Of a stretch of 44,201 nt of DNA, positions 1 to 7,488 are shown piece by piece. The notes under the pieces were generated by a model. It was not told the origin of the DNA and searched no databases. It was given only the letters and a program-made list of their open reading frames with translations. This DNA comes from an uncultured Prevotella sp. (GTDB lineage: Bacteria; Bacteroidota; Bacteroidia; Bacteroidales; Bacteroidaceae). A program made the position numbers and the translations under genes. Numbering within the stretch: position 1 is the first letter of the stretch; each line of letters opens with the position of its first letter. The stretch covers positions 1-44,201 of the forward strand of contig CALCVP010000070.1 in NCBI GenBank assembly GCA_937907705.1, given 5' to 3'.

Positions 1-52
1 AACGACCCCGAGATTACAAATCACGTGCTCTGGCCAACTGAGCTAAAGAGGC
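1..52 (-). tRNA. tRNA-Thr (anticodon UGU), 5' part only
   Basis: Read on the minus strand from base 52, the sequence starts GCCTCTTTAGCTCAGTTGG, the acceptor strand and D arm of a bacterial tRNA. The D stem is GCTC/GAGC. The anticodon loop TTTGTAA carries TGT, so the tRNA reads ACA (Thr). The T arm and 3' end lie beyond the window. In many Bacteroidales rpsU, xerC and hpf are followed by a tRNA cluster and tuf, and the order here agrees, so more tRNAs and tuf probably follow to the left (inference). Confidence 0.9.
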
Positions 53-106
53 AAGCAATGCAGCCGTTAAAGCGCATGTATTTTAGGACATGTCTTAAAA
101 CGGCTG

Positions 107-137
107 CAAAGATACGCATTATTTTGATAACGCCAAA
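107..137 (-). promoter_or_regulatory. Promoter of the tRNA-Thr transcription unit
   Basis: On the minus strand TTTG (137-134) is followed after exactly 19 bases by TATCTTTG (114-107), matching the Bacteroidota primary sigma consensus TTTG / TAnnTTTG. The start would fall near 101, about 50 bases before the tRNA. An inverted repeat, GCAGCCGTT (60-68) and AACGGCTGC (99-107), reaches into the -7 box, and an inner CATGT/ACATG pair sits at 75-92. Confidence 0.75.
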
Positions 138-157
138 ACTTTTCGGGTATTTTTTTC

Positions 158-454
158 TTATTTCCTCATTTTTTCCTTAAACTTAGTCAGCTGTATGCGC
201 AATGCATCTACCGCTTGGTCTACTCCTTCTTCAAAAGTATCACATGTTTTCTCCACATGTAATTGTGAGCCAGGAACGATTACAGTAATGCTTGTTTCTT
301 TATTTAAAGCGGTAGCAGGCTTGACCACCTTTAATGAGATTTCTGCTTTTTGAATGTCTTCGTAGTTTTTCTCTAACTTTGCAACTTTCTTTTCAATAAA
401 AGCTTTCAGTTGTTCAGTAGCGTCAAAGTGGATTGACTGAATTTTAATTTCCAT
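158..454 (-). CDS. hpf: Ribosome hibernation promoting factor, short form
   Basis: HPF/RaiA (ribosomal S30AE) family protein of 98 residues. Family members bind the decoding channel of the 30S subunit in stationary phase and help ribosomes go dormant. The N-terminal strand (MEIKIQSIHF), the first helix (residues 12-30, with KKVAKLEKNY) and the C-terminal helix (DALRIQLTKFKEK) fit the beta-alpha-beta-beta-beta-alpha fold. The length matches the short form; the C-terminal dimerisation domain of long HPF is absent. It starts 23 bases after the xerC stop and is probably co-transcribed with it. The stop is followed by the promoter of the tRNA unit. Confidence 0.93.
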   Translation of the reverse strand: MEIKIQSIHFDATEQLKAFIEKKVAKLEKNYEDIQKAEISLKVVKPATALNKETSITVIVPGSQLHVEKTCDTFEEGVDQAVDALRIQLTKFKEKMRK

Positions 455-477
455 AGTTACCTCCGTTTTTTTAAAGG

Positions 478-1362
478 TTAAGCCCTGGGATGGGCGGATT
501 GATAAACTTTCTTCAATTGTTCAAACGTGGTGTGAGTATAAATCTCGGTAGTGGCTAACTTCTGATGCCCCAATAATTTTTTCACGCTTTCTATGCCTGC
601 GCCATGGTTCAACATGGTAGTGGCAAAGGTATGTCGCAATATGTGTGGACTTCGTTTTTTAAGCGTACACACTCTCGACAACTGCTTTTGCACCACAGTC
701 CTGATTTGACCCGTACTCATGCGCAAACCTTTATCGGTCAGCATCAATGCATGAGATTGTGCTGCTACGCTCTCCGATCTTTTAGCCATATAGGCTTTTA
801 TCGCATCACGCAGTTCTGTTCCAAACGGTATTACACGCTGTCTGTTGCGCTTGCCTGTTACCTTCAGTTGGCAGGTTTCCAAATCCACCAGTTCATCATT
901 AAGACCAGCCAATTCTGCCACACGCACCCCTGTTTCATAGAATATTAATAATATGGTACGTGCGCGTACATCTTCATATTTATCGAGATTCCACATTTTC
1001 TCATCCAGCAAGGTTTGCATTTCGCTGTCTTTCAAGAATTGTGGCAGTGGTTTTTCCCTTTTCGGTCCGACAACGCAGTGCGCCGGATCCGAGTCAACGA
1101 GGTTTCGCGAAAGGGCAAAACGAAAAAAGGAACGCAATGCGCTCAACCGGGTATTGATTGAGGACGCAATGTTTCCTTTATCCATCATGCTCTCCATCCA
1201 ATCACGGATGACATCAGAGTCTACCGACTCCCATGAGAGATGAGTATCCAAACTTTTGAAGTACGACTCAAACTCTTGCAAGTTGTCGCCGTACGACTTG
1301 ATGGTTTTCTCGGAGTAGTTCCGTTCAAACCTTAAGTAGTTCAAAAATTCTTTTACCATCAT
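478..1362 (-). CDS. xerC: Tyrosine recombinase XerC/XerD type
   Basis: A 294-residue tyrosine recombinase. The N-terminal core-binding (SAM-like) domain spans about residues 1-85 and the catalytic domain about 110-290. The catalytic set is complete: Arg147 (GVRVAEL), Lys171 (VTGKRNR), His240 and Arg243 (HILRH), His266 (LLGHQ) and nucleophile Tyr275 (TEIYTH). Family members resolve chromosome dimers at dif with a partner recombinase. The place between rpsU and hpf is the conserved Bacteroidales setting, which argues for the housekeeping Xer enzyme and not a phage integrase. The start is a double ATG (1362 or 1359). A promoter match lies just upstream at 1394-1425. Confidence 0.93.
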   Translation of the reverse strand: MMVKEFLNYLRFERNYSEKTIKSYGDNLQEFESYFKSLDTHLSWESVDSDVIRDWMESMMDKGNIASSINTRLSALRSFFRFALSRNLVDSDPAHCVVGPKREKPLPQFLKDSEMQTLLDEKMWNLDKYEDVRARTILLIFYETGVRVAELAGLNDELVDLETCQLKVTGKRNRQRVIPFGTELRDAIKAYMAKRSESVAAQSHALMLTDKGLRMSTGQIRTVVQKQLSRVCTLKKRSPHILRHTFATTMLNHGAGIESVKKLLGHQKLATTEIYTHTTFEQLKKVYQSAHPRA

Positions 1363-1393
1363 AATTCGTTACTCTCACATGTTTTAACGGCAA

Positions 1394-1425
1394 CGAAATT
1401 ACGAAAATAAAATTAAACCACCAAA
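1394..1425 (-). promoter_or_regulatory. Promoter of xerC-hpf
   Basis: Minus strand: TTTG (1425-1422), 20 bases, then TAATTTCG (1401-1394), one base off the TAnnTTTG consensus. It lies in the 76-base gap between rpsU and xerC, with a predicted start about 25 bases before the xerC ATG. Confidence 0.55.
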
Positions 1426-1438
1426 TTTTTCAGAGTTT

Positions 1439-1630
1439 TTATTCCTCTGTAGCTCTCAGTTTCTGTACGTAAATAGCGCGTTCCATCTTGAGTCTCTTCA
1501 AAACAGATGGCTTGTCGAACTGCTGACGTGCACGAAGCTCTTTTACGACACCTGTTTTTTCGAATTTTCTCTTGAATTTCTTCAATGCTCTCTCGATGTT
1601 CTCGCCATCTTTAACTGGTACAATAATCAT
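1439..1630 (-). CDS. rpsU: 30S ribosomal protein bS21
   Basis: A small basic protein of 63 residues with the bS21 signature: N-terminal MIIVPVKDGENIERALKKF, then RKFEKTGVVKELRARQQFDKPS and a Lys/Arg-rich C-terminal helix. bS21 sits on the 30S platform near the anti-Shine-Dalgarno region of 16S rRNA; in Bacteroidota it is involved in sequestering that region (established knowledge). The length is normal for the phylum. It leads the leftward rpsU-xerC-hpf cluster and has a strong promoter match at 1691-1724. Confidence 0.96.
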   Translation of the reverse strand: MIIVPVKDGENIERALKKFKRKFEKTGVVKELRARQQFDKPSVLKRLKMERAIYVQKLRATEE

Positions 1631-1998
1631 TTTTTGTCTTAAAATTTTATATGTTAAACTTATTTTTATTCAGATGCTACATTTAGCGGCTGCAAAATTA
1701 CATCTTATTTTTATAAAATGCAAATATTCAGTCTTTTTTTTCTAAAATCCACTATTTTTTATTATATTATGCGCCAACGGCATCACGTAACAACATGAGT
1801 AACAGTCTATAAGGGGGCATCTTGAGTTTTTGTCCAGCAGTATTTTTGCATTTCTCCGTCTTTATATACAGCTTTGTCTACTTATGTACTTCATGCCTTA
1901 TTTTATTCATTTCAAGTGTTCGAATTCCAACATTTATATCTATGTGAATATTCTGTTTTTATGGAATTGCATTAAATATCTCACTCTGCTTCTATCCA
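1631..1998. promoter_or_regulatory. Gap upstream of rpsU with its promoter
   Basis: On the minus strand TTTG (1724-1721), 20 bases and TAATTTTG (1699-1692 within TAATTTTGCA, 1700-1691) form a full consensus promoter, giving a 5' leader of about 55 bases for rpsU. The rest (1725-1998) is T-rich with no gene, repeat or convincing terminator that I can see. A 65-codon frame on the plus strand at 1830-2027 looks accidental. Confidence 0.7.
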
Positions 1999-3588
1999 CT
2001 ATACCCCTACCTTTCTTCTGCCGTTAAGTCTCGATTTCAATGTGCGCATGGCTTGCGGTGTCTTGCAGAGTATATACTGTATCTGATCTTGACCATACCC
2101 CATCAGGCATAACACCTGATAGGTGGTCTGCTCATGCGTCAGCGCATCATACTGCTGCTCCATCTGCGCCATTTCATCGCAGTGTGCAGCCCTGTAATAC
2201 TCTGCAAAAGCTATAAAATCAGGCTTATGCCAAACTGAAGTATTTCCGCCCTCCACTATCTCTTGATACCGTTGATAACCCAATGCACGATTCAATTCTT
2301 GCTGCCGCTTTATAACATTGAGTTGACCTTCCAACTGCTTCACGCTTTTCTGACTCTCCTCACAAGCATCGGTCATCCGCTGTAATTGGTCTGCTGTATC
2401 TGCCATCTGCATATCTTTCTTCGTAGCTTTCACCTTCATGCCTTTCACCTTGTGATGATAGTACCAGCCAGCACCACAACCGGTTATCAACAGCACCACT
2501 ATAAAAACTATTCCCCACCCCACTTTGCGTTGTTTGTCGTCTTCTATCTGCTGTTTGTCAAAGTCTGCTTGGATGGCCATCACTGCTTCAGTCTTGTTAT
2601 TCATTTTTATGGTATCCCTTACTGCTTGCAATTTTGCTGCAAACAAAGCAGATTCCTTATACAATCCTCTTTGCTTAGCCACATCTGACCTTATCAAATA
2701 TATTTCTTCTTTTAATTCCAAATCTTTTGTTTGCAAAGCTAAATTCCAAAGGCTATCTGCTTCTGCAAATTTATTCTCAACAGCACTGATACCAGCTAAC
2801 GCATGGTAAGACACATCATTTGGGGGATAATTCAAAGATATTTCATAATACTTTCTTGCTAATTTATATTCTTTCTTATCAAAATAGTTAGCTGCTATAT
2901 TGGTATAAACTATACCCTTTACCCTTAGAGGAGCTTTTTTTACATACTTTAATAATTTTGAAGTATAATATGCAGATGCTATAGAATCATTTTTATAATC
3001 TGCAATAATTGACGCCCAATTGTACGCATTACAAATATCTCCAATGTTATTTTGTATTAGTGCGTATTGAATGGCTTGTTTCTCATAATACATTGCTTTA
3101 TCTAAAAGTCCTTCACGTTTATTAGCCTCTGCCAAACACTGACACACATTGAAATGCCACAATGCAGAATTAAATTTTGTAACTAATCTTTCTGCTTTTT
3201 TCAATAAGAAGACAGATTTCTCTTTTTCATTATGGTCTGATAAAAGCATAGCCTTATAATAATAAGATTTCATGAGTCTAAAATCATCTTTTGTTTTTGA
3301 ATAGTAGTCAATACAAAAATCAAGTACTGTATCTGGCAGGTCCTTATAAAGGCTGCAACAGGTTTGGCTATATAACAATATATAATATACTTTATCTTCT
3401 ACCCTATCGATTTTTTTTGCATTAACCTTCTTTAAACAATTATATGCAGAATCAAATTTTTCATGCACTAACAATGTGTCAACCATGACTAAATGGCTGT
3501 ACAACTTAGATTTTTTATTACATTGGCAGCAGAATGTTATTAACAAAATTGCTATTAGGAAAGTAAATAAAATGCTGTACTTTTTCAT
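1999..3588 (-). CDS. Membrane-bound TPR regulator with C-terminal helix-turn-helix
   Basis: A 529-residue protein. Residues 1-22 form a hydrophobic export segment. Residues 30-330 are helical TPR-like repeats (for example AANYFDKKEYKLARKYYEI at 232-250). A transmembrane helix covers 356-376. A basic coiled coil covers about 385-430. A LuxR/sigma-4-like helix-turn-helix covers 483-520 (LTHEQTTYQVLCLMGYGQDQ, then AMRTLKSRLNGR). This layout is common in Bacteroidales one-component regulators: a periplasmic TPR sensor joined through the membrane to a cytoplasmic DNA-binding tail. It stands divergent to the exported-protein row beginning at 3863 and may control it (inference). The sensor-coding part is visibly more AT-rich than the part coding the membrane helix and DNA-binding tail. 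The ligand is unknown. Confidence 0.8.
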   Translation of the reverse strand: MKKYSILFTFLIAILLITFCCQCNKKSKLYSHLVMVDTLLVHEKFDSAYNCLKKVNAKKIDRVEDKVYYILLYSQTCCSLYKDLPDTVLDFCIDYYSKTKDDFRLMKSYYYKAMLLSDHNEKEKSVFLLKKAERLVTKFNSALWHFNVCQCLAEANKREGLLDKAMYYEKQAIQYALIQNNIGDICNAYNWASIIADYKNDSIASAYYTSKLLKYVKKAPLRVKGIVYTNIAANYFDKKEYKLARKYYEISLNYPPNDVSYHALAGISAVENKFAEADSLWNLALQTKDLELKEEIYLIRSDVAKQRGLYKESALFAAKLQAVRDTIKMNNKTEAVMAIQADFDKQQIEDDKQRKVGWGIVFIVVLLITGCGAGWYYHHKVKGMKVKATKKDMQMADTADQLQRMTDACEESQKSVKQLEGQLNVIKRQQELNRALGYQRYQEIVEGGNTSVWHKPDFIAFAEYYRAAHCDEMAQMEQQYDALTHEQTTYQVLCLMGYGQDQIQYILCKTPQAMRTLKSRLNGRRKVGV

Positions 3589-3775
3589 GATTACAAATAT
3601 ACAAAAAAAATATCATTTTACGATAAAGTGATATAAAAGAAATATATTTCCAACTGATAAACGTTACAATTTAATATTCTTTTACCACATTAAAACGCAC
3701 TTCAATAATCTAACACACAATTAGTTACAACAATTTATAAAATTGTAACACCAAGAAAGATATTTTCATAATAAT

Positions 3776-3806
3776 TTTGAAAGAAAGAACATATAGTATA
3801 AATTTG
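3776..3806 (+). promoter_or_regulatory. Promoter of the 3863 operon
   Basis: TTTG (3776-3779), 19 bases, TAAATTTG (3799-3806): a full match to the Bacteroidota consensus. It lies in the 274-base divergent gap and would give a leader of about 45-50 bases for the gene at 3863. Confidence 0.75.
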
Positions 3807-3862
3807 CTGACAATATCATCAAGTTCTAAACAGAATCAAAACATAAATCAAACCATCACAAC

Positions 3863-4225
3863 ATGAAAAGGAGTATTTTCTTTTGCATTTTTTTGCATAG
3901 TTTCAGTATAAATACAGATGCAATTAATACGTATCATTTTTATAAACACAAAAAGTCAGCTACTCAACACAAAGCTCCTATACAAGGACGCCAAGTAATG
4001 GCTACATGCAACAACAGAACCGTTACACTGTTCTTTTTTTGCTACGATGAAGACCCGATAGAACTCTCCATTTACAAAGACGGGGAACTCATAGCAACAG
4101 AAAGCTTCCTGCTGGATACTGACGACATCTTAGAATGTGACCTCAGCGAATACACAGAAGGATGTTTTACCTTCTATGCAAAAATAAATAAGGATATACA
4201 GTTCATAGGCGAATATAACATCTAA
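3863..4225 (+). CDS. Small exported protein, DUF3244-like
   Basis: A protein of 120 residues with a hydrophobic N-terminus (about 1-20, MKRSIFFCIFLHSF) fitting a signal peptide, then a predicted all-beta domain. The pattern RTVTLFFFCYDEDPIELSIY, then ATESFLLDTDDILECDLSEY, ending FIGEYNI, resembles DUF3244 proteins: small Bacteroidales exported immunoglobulin-like sandwiches of unknown function. First gene of a rightward row, 27 bases before the next start. Part of its 3' end recurs in decayed form at 4784-4915. The family assignment was made by eye. Confidence 0.6.
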   Translation: MKRSIFFCIFLHSFSINTDAINTYHFYKHKKSATQHKAPIQGRQVMATCNNRTVTLFFFCYDEDPIELSIYKDGELIATESFLLDTDDILECDLSEYTEGCFTFYAKINKDIQFIGEYNI

Positions 4226-4252
4226 ATTAATAATCATTTGATTTTACCCATC

Positions 4253-4758
4253 ATGAAACAAAAACTCGTTTTACTCTTTTCTTTTATAATTTTCAGTGCT
4301 TTCCGAGTTATGGCACAAGCCCCTTCAAATCCAATTTATATTGGCTTAGAGGCTCAGGCCGCTATACAATCATCAAATAAATCGCTTTTAAGCAACAATG
4401 TGCAATTAGGTTGGAAAGCAACAGATAGACTAGTATTTATGCAGCATCAGAAGGTTTGGTATTTTTAAGCAAGAGCAAAGACATACGCACCTACAATTGC
4501 TCTTGGAATGTAGGCGGTGGTATTGGTTATGATTTTCATAAAGACAACATTCTAAGCACCACCTTTTTTGCAACAGCCACACATAGTATTGGCAATGTCG
4601 ATTTGAAAAATATGTCTTACAATGCTGGCATAAAGTTTAATACCCAGCAAAAAGCTTTAAAGCTTTCATTTGGAATTGGTTATAAATACATTAAATCCTT
4701 ACAGAAATCAGAAAAGGATTTTAAAGGATTCTGTGTTAGCATTGGCATAAGCATCTAA
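4253..4758 (+). pseudogene. Small outer-membrane beta-barrel protein, frameshifted
   Basis: Two frames together encode one small barrel protein. From ATG 4253 (MKQKLVLLFSFIIFSAF, a signal peptide) the frame runs to GWKATDRLVF at about 4437. Continuing one frame back from 4438 gives YAASEGLVFLSKSKD and then a typical barrel (VGGGIGYDF, AGIKFN, SFGIGYKY, CVSIGISI) to the stop at 4758. The likely cause is loss of one T in the run at 4436-4438. If left in frame 1 the product stops at 4468. No slippery heptamer is present, so programmed frameshifting is unlikely. It could be a true pseudogene or a sequencing error. ATG 4253 was chosen over TTG 4238 because the signal peptide begins there. Confidence 0.7.
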
Positions 4759-4783
4759 TAAAGCTTTATCTTTCCAATACATT

Positions 4784-4915
4784 TATTGGATACTGACAAC
4801 ATATTTAGAATATGATCTCAACAAATACACGGAAGAATATTTTATCTTCCACGCAAAAATCAATAAAGATATACAATTCATAGGCGAATATGATATTTCA
4901 ATTAATAACTATTAA
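4784..4915 (+). pseudogene. Decayed copy of the 3' end of the 3863 gene
   Basis: This stretch matches 4110-4225 closely at the DNA level: TTGGATACTGACAACAT against CTGGATACTGACGACAT, through to TTCATAGGCGAATATGATAT against TTCATAGGCGAATATAACAT. An extra base near 4801-4804 breaks the frame. Corrected, it reads LDTDNI, LEYDLNKYTEE, FHAKINKDIQFIGEYDI. Similarity continues past the old stop into the spacer and up to the ATG of the next gene. It is the remnant of a duplicated gene-plus-spacer block. Confidence 0.8.
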
Positions 4916-4928
4916 AACTTTATCAATT

Positions 4929-6086
4929 ATGAAAAAAATCTGTATGCTTCTTGCTTTGACAGCATTTGTTTTTACATCTTGCAGCAACAACGAAGACACT
5001 GCTATCAATCAAGCTGAAAACAGCTCTCTATTAAGCCGTATCAAGGTAGTGCATATAAAAAACGGTCAAATAGTACCTGCATCAAGAGTAGGCAATGACA
5101 GCACAGATACAGCTTTATCATTCAAGACACTCAAAGACTTTACAGACTTTAAAGCATTGCTAAAATACAAAAGCACTGAAGAGAAACAAATGATTGTCAA
5201 AAGCTTAGGATTCAATAATATGTATTCTATCTATGAAGAGGCAGATGCAGAACTTGATTCCATTGGCGAGATAGCACAATCTGAAGAAGAATTCAAAACC
5301 CTGTATGCCAATTACAAGAAAGAATACGAAGACATTTTAGTAGGCAACGGTTATGACCAAACAGATCTCTCTCTGTATATACCTGCATCAGAAGACGAAA
5401 ATACCGACGCTTTTATTGCAGGCAAGGAAAAATTAGTCTCTATTAATGACAAAGTAATCAAAATGGATTTTCAAAAAGTGATGAATTCTGCGGATATGAC
5501 GATCTATGGCACATCAGTTCCCAACAATCCAAGCTCTGGTTCAACTGCTGCTACCTCATCATCTTCTTCTACTTCATCTACAACATCAGAGAGTGATTGG
5601 GCTACCAACAGCTTTATCAAGAAAAACGGACATAAAAAGACCATCTTCGCATGTTCCTTCACAAAAGAGCACGCCGTAAGATTCCACTTCGGTGCCCAAA
5701 AGAAAATGTGGTATGGCTGGAAAAGAGACAACAATAGAGACTTTTATTATAGACTGGAATATTTGGAGGGTGTAGACGAAAAAGGACGTTCTGCTGAAAT
5801 CAAGCCTACATATACTGATAATACTTATCATTTCTTCTTAAAATGGAAAACCGGAAACTTGAATGTCAGCATCGGTGATGCAATAGAAGCAAGTGGACCA
5901 GTAATAACCAGGTATCAAGTTACAGGTGATGTCTATGTATGGACGGACATGATGGTGGACAAAGACAGTAACGGCAATATCATACATGGAAAATTTGACA
6001 AGATTCCAATGGCAGGTCAAGAATCCATCTATCCACAATTAAGCAAAGACAAAGCCTATAAATGCAGAATACGCTTAAAGGAATAG
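4929..6086 (+). CDS. Lipoprotein of unknown function (DUF4848-like)
   Basis: A 385-residue protein from ATG 4929. Residues 1-17 and Cys18 (VFTSC) form a lipoprotein signal, so it is probably anchored in the outer membrane or exposed on the surface. An alpha-helical N-terminal part (about 60-185) is joined by a Ser/Thr/Pro linker (about 198-222) to a beta-rich C-terminal domain (about 225-385) rich in Trp, Tyr and Lys. The two-part layout recalls Bacteroides DUF4848 proteins, but I am unsure. I chose ATG 4929 because the 13 residues added by the upstream start at 4890 are encoded by the decayed repeat and would spoil the signal peptide. Function not recognised. Confidence 0.7.
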   Translation: MKKICMLLALTAFVFTSCSNNEDTAINQAENSSLLSRIKVVHIKNGQIVPASRVGNDSTDTALSFKTLKDFTDFKALLKYKSTEEKQMIVKSLGFNNMYSIYEEADAELDSIGEIAQSEEEFKTLYANYKKEYEDILVGNGYDQTDLSLYIPASEDENTDAFIAGKEKLVSINDKVIKMDFQKVMNSADMTIYGTSVPNNPSSGSTAATSSSSSTSSTTSESDWATNSFIKKNGHKKTIFACSFTKEHAVRFHFGAQKKMWYGWKRDNNRDFYYRLEYLEGVDEKGRSAEIKPTYTDNTYHFFLKWKTGNLNVSIGDAIEASGPVITRYQVTGDVYVWTDMMVDKDSNGNIIHGKFDKIPMAGQESIYPQLSKDKAYKCRIRLKE

Positions 6087-6093
6087 CATAAAC

Positions 6094-6158
6094 AAGTAGG
6101 TGTTCAAATTTAAACGTATACAGCAACCTTTACTTAAATCAATATTGAGCACCTGCTT
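6094..6158. repeat. Interspersed inverted-repeat element, copy A
   Basis: 65 bases bounded by AAGTAGGTGTTCAA at the left and TTGAGCACCTGCTT at the right, imperfect inverted repeats. It begins 7 bases after the stop of the lipoprotein gene. The left arm continues AATTTAAACGTATACAGCAACC and recurs in related form at 7487 and 39461. It can fold into a long hairpin and may act as a terminator or as a REP-like dispersed element. Confidence 0.7.
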
Positions 6159-6195
6159 TCTATAAATATAACAGCAACAATAAACAATATCCAGT

Positions 6196-6810
6196 ATGAA
6201 CAGATTGAAAACACTTTCTTTAAGGCTATCAGCCATTGCATGTGCTTTGCTTCTTTTGGCAACAGTCGTGGCTTGCGACAAGGATGATGACGCAGACATG
6301 TCCAATTGGGAAGACAGAAACCAGATGTATTACCATGATGCCTACAATGCGGCTATGGCCTGTATATTATCCAATGACACCACATGGAGCTTGCTATTCA
6401 AAAACAACGGTGAGACCCAACCTACAAACGTTGTATTGGTGTGTACAGTGAAAAAAGGCAAAGGTACAGACACTCCACAGTCAACCGATTCTGTAAAGGT
6501 GCATATCAAGGGGCAACTTGTTCCATCTACATCTCATCCTGACGGCTATACATTCTTGACCTCCTACAATGAAACGTCTGCTGCCGCTGCCCACCCACTT
6601 ACGTTCTCTGCAGACGGCAAAATGGCTAACACTACCACGCCAAGTGTAGAAGGATTAGGCATGGTGCTTCAAAAAATGCATGTAGGCGACCATTGCCGTG
6701 TATATCTGCCCTATGAGTTAGGATATGGCACAGCGGGCTGTCCAAGCATGGACATACCTCCTTACAGCACGCTGACTTATGACATAACCCTGATAGAAAT
6801 CATCAAATAG
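6196..6810 (+). CDS. FKBP-like lipoprotein 1
   Basis: A protein of 204 residues. The lipoprotein signal ends at Cys27 (ATVVAC) and an Asp-rich stretch follows. The C-terminal half (about 95-204) is an FKBP-type peptidyl-prolyl isomerase domain: DSVKVHIKGQL, EGLGMVLQKMHVGDHCRVYL, ELGYG, IPPYSTLTYDITL. These proteins face the periplasm or cell surface and are thought to assist folding. Residues corresponding to FKBP12 Tyr26, Asp37 and Trp59 appear replaced (VHIKG, FLTS, GLG), so isomerase activity is doubtful. It forms a tandem pair with the next gene and the two share the N-terminal pattern NxLKTL, LSA, AC. It lies 37 bases after repeat copy A. Confidence 0.87.
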   Translation: MNRLKTLSLRLSAIACALLLLATVVACDKDDDADMSNWEDRNQMYYHDAYNAAMACILSNDTTWSLLFKNNGETQPTNVVLVCTVKKGKGTDTPQSTDSVKVHIKGQLVPSTSHPDGYTFLTSYNETSAAAAHPLTFSADGKMANTTTPSVEGLGMVLQKMHVGDHCRVYLPYELGYGTAGCPSMDIPPYSTLTYDITLIEIIK

Positions 6811-6861
6811 AGGGCTTGACAGGCACCAATTTATCTACAACAACTCTAATTTTAAAATAAC

Positions 6862-7488
6862 ATGAATATATTGAAAACACTTTTTCTGAAACTTTCGGCT
6901 GTTGCATGTCTGCTTATGGCTTTCACTGCATTAACAGCCTGCCACAATGACGATGACGAACCCTCTTCCTGGAAAGACAGAAACGCTTACTTCTTTTACC
7001 ATAAATATGATTCGGCTGTCGGTACCGAATTGGTCGGTGATTCCAGAGAAAGAGTATTGACCAAAGGCCCTTACACTGATGAAGAAGTGATAAAGCCGGA
7101 ACGACATGTAGCGCTTTGGGTGTATGAAGAGGGCAAAGGCAAAGGATGCCCACAGCCCACCGACTCTGTAAAGGTGCATATCAAGGGATACCTGCTTTCT
7201 GCCACCTCCTATCATTGGGATGACGAAACTGTCTTCTTTTCCTCCTATCAAGGTAAATTAGATACAGCCACCTGCCAACCAGCCACCTTTTCTGCTGACG
7301 GCAAAATGGCCAACTCCGCCATACCAGGCGTAGAAGGCTTAGGCCTTGCCTTTCAAAACATGCACATCGGCGACCATTGGACGGTATATGTACCACAGGA
7401 GTTGGGGTATGGCGCCACTGGCTGTTCAGACCTTGGCATACCTCCTTACAGCACATTGATATATGATATAACTTTGGTAGATTATTAA
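6862..7488 (+). CDS. FKBP-like lipoprotein 2
   Basis: A 208-residue paralogue of the preceding gene, 51 bases downstream and probably co-transcribed. The lipoprotein Cys is again residue 27 (ALTAC). The FKBP domain covers about 100-208: DSVKVHIKGYL, EGLGLAFQNMHIGDHWTVYV, ELGYG, IPPYSTLIYDITL. The N-terminal thirds of the two proteins differ strongly outside the signal (fFYHKYDSAVGTEL here) while the FKBP parts are close, which suggests duplication followed by divergence of the linker. The same active-site positions are changed (VHIKG, FFSS, GLG). The stop codon overlaps the first bases of repeat copy B. Confidence 0.87.
   Translation: MNILKTLFLKLSAVACLLMAFTALTACHNDDDEPSSWKDRNAYFFYHKYDSAVGTELVGDSRERVLTKGPYTDEEVIKPERHVALWVYEEGKGKGCPQPTDSVKVHIKGYLLSATSYHWDDETVFFSSYQGKLDTATCQPATFSADGKMANSAIPGVEGLGLAFQNMHIGDHWTVYVPQELGYGATGCSDLGIPPYSTLIYDITLVDY

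Noticed and set aside
1830..2027. 65-codon plus-strand frame after the TPR regulator
   Set aside because: Hydrophobic and T-rich, overlaps the regulator's 3' end, no homology that I recognise.
1999..3588. TPR regulator as a hybrid two-component sensor
   Set aside because: No histidine kinase or receiver motifs; the C-terminus is a simple helix-turn-helix.
4430..4470. Programmed ribosomal frameshift in the barrel gene
   Set aside because: No slippery heptamer or downstream structure; a simple one-base loss explains it.
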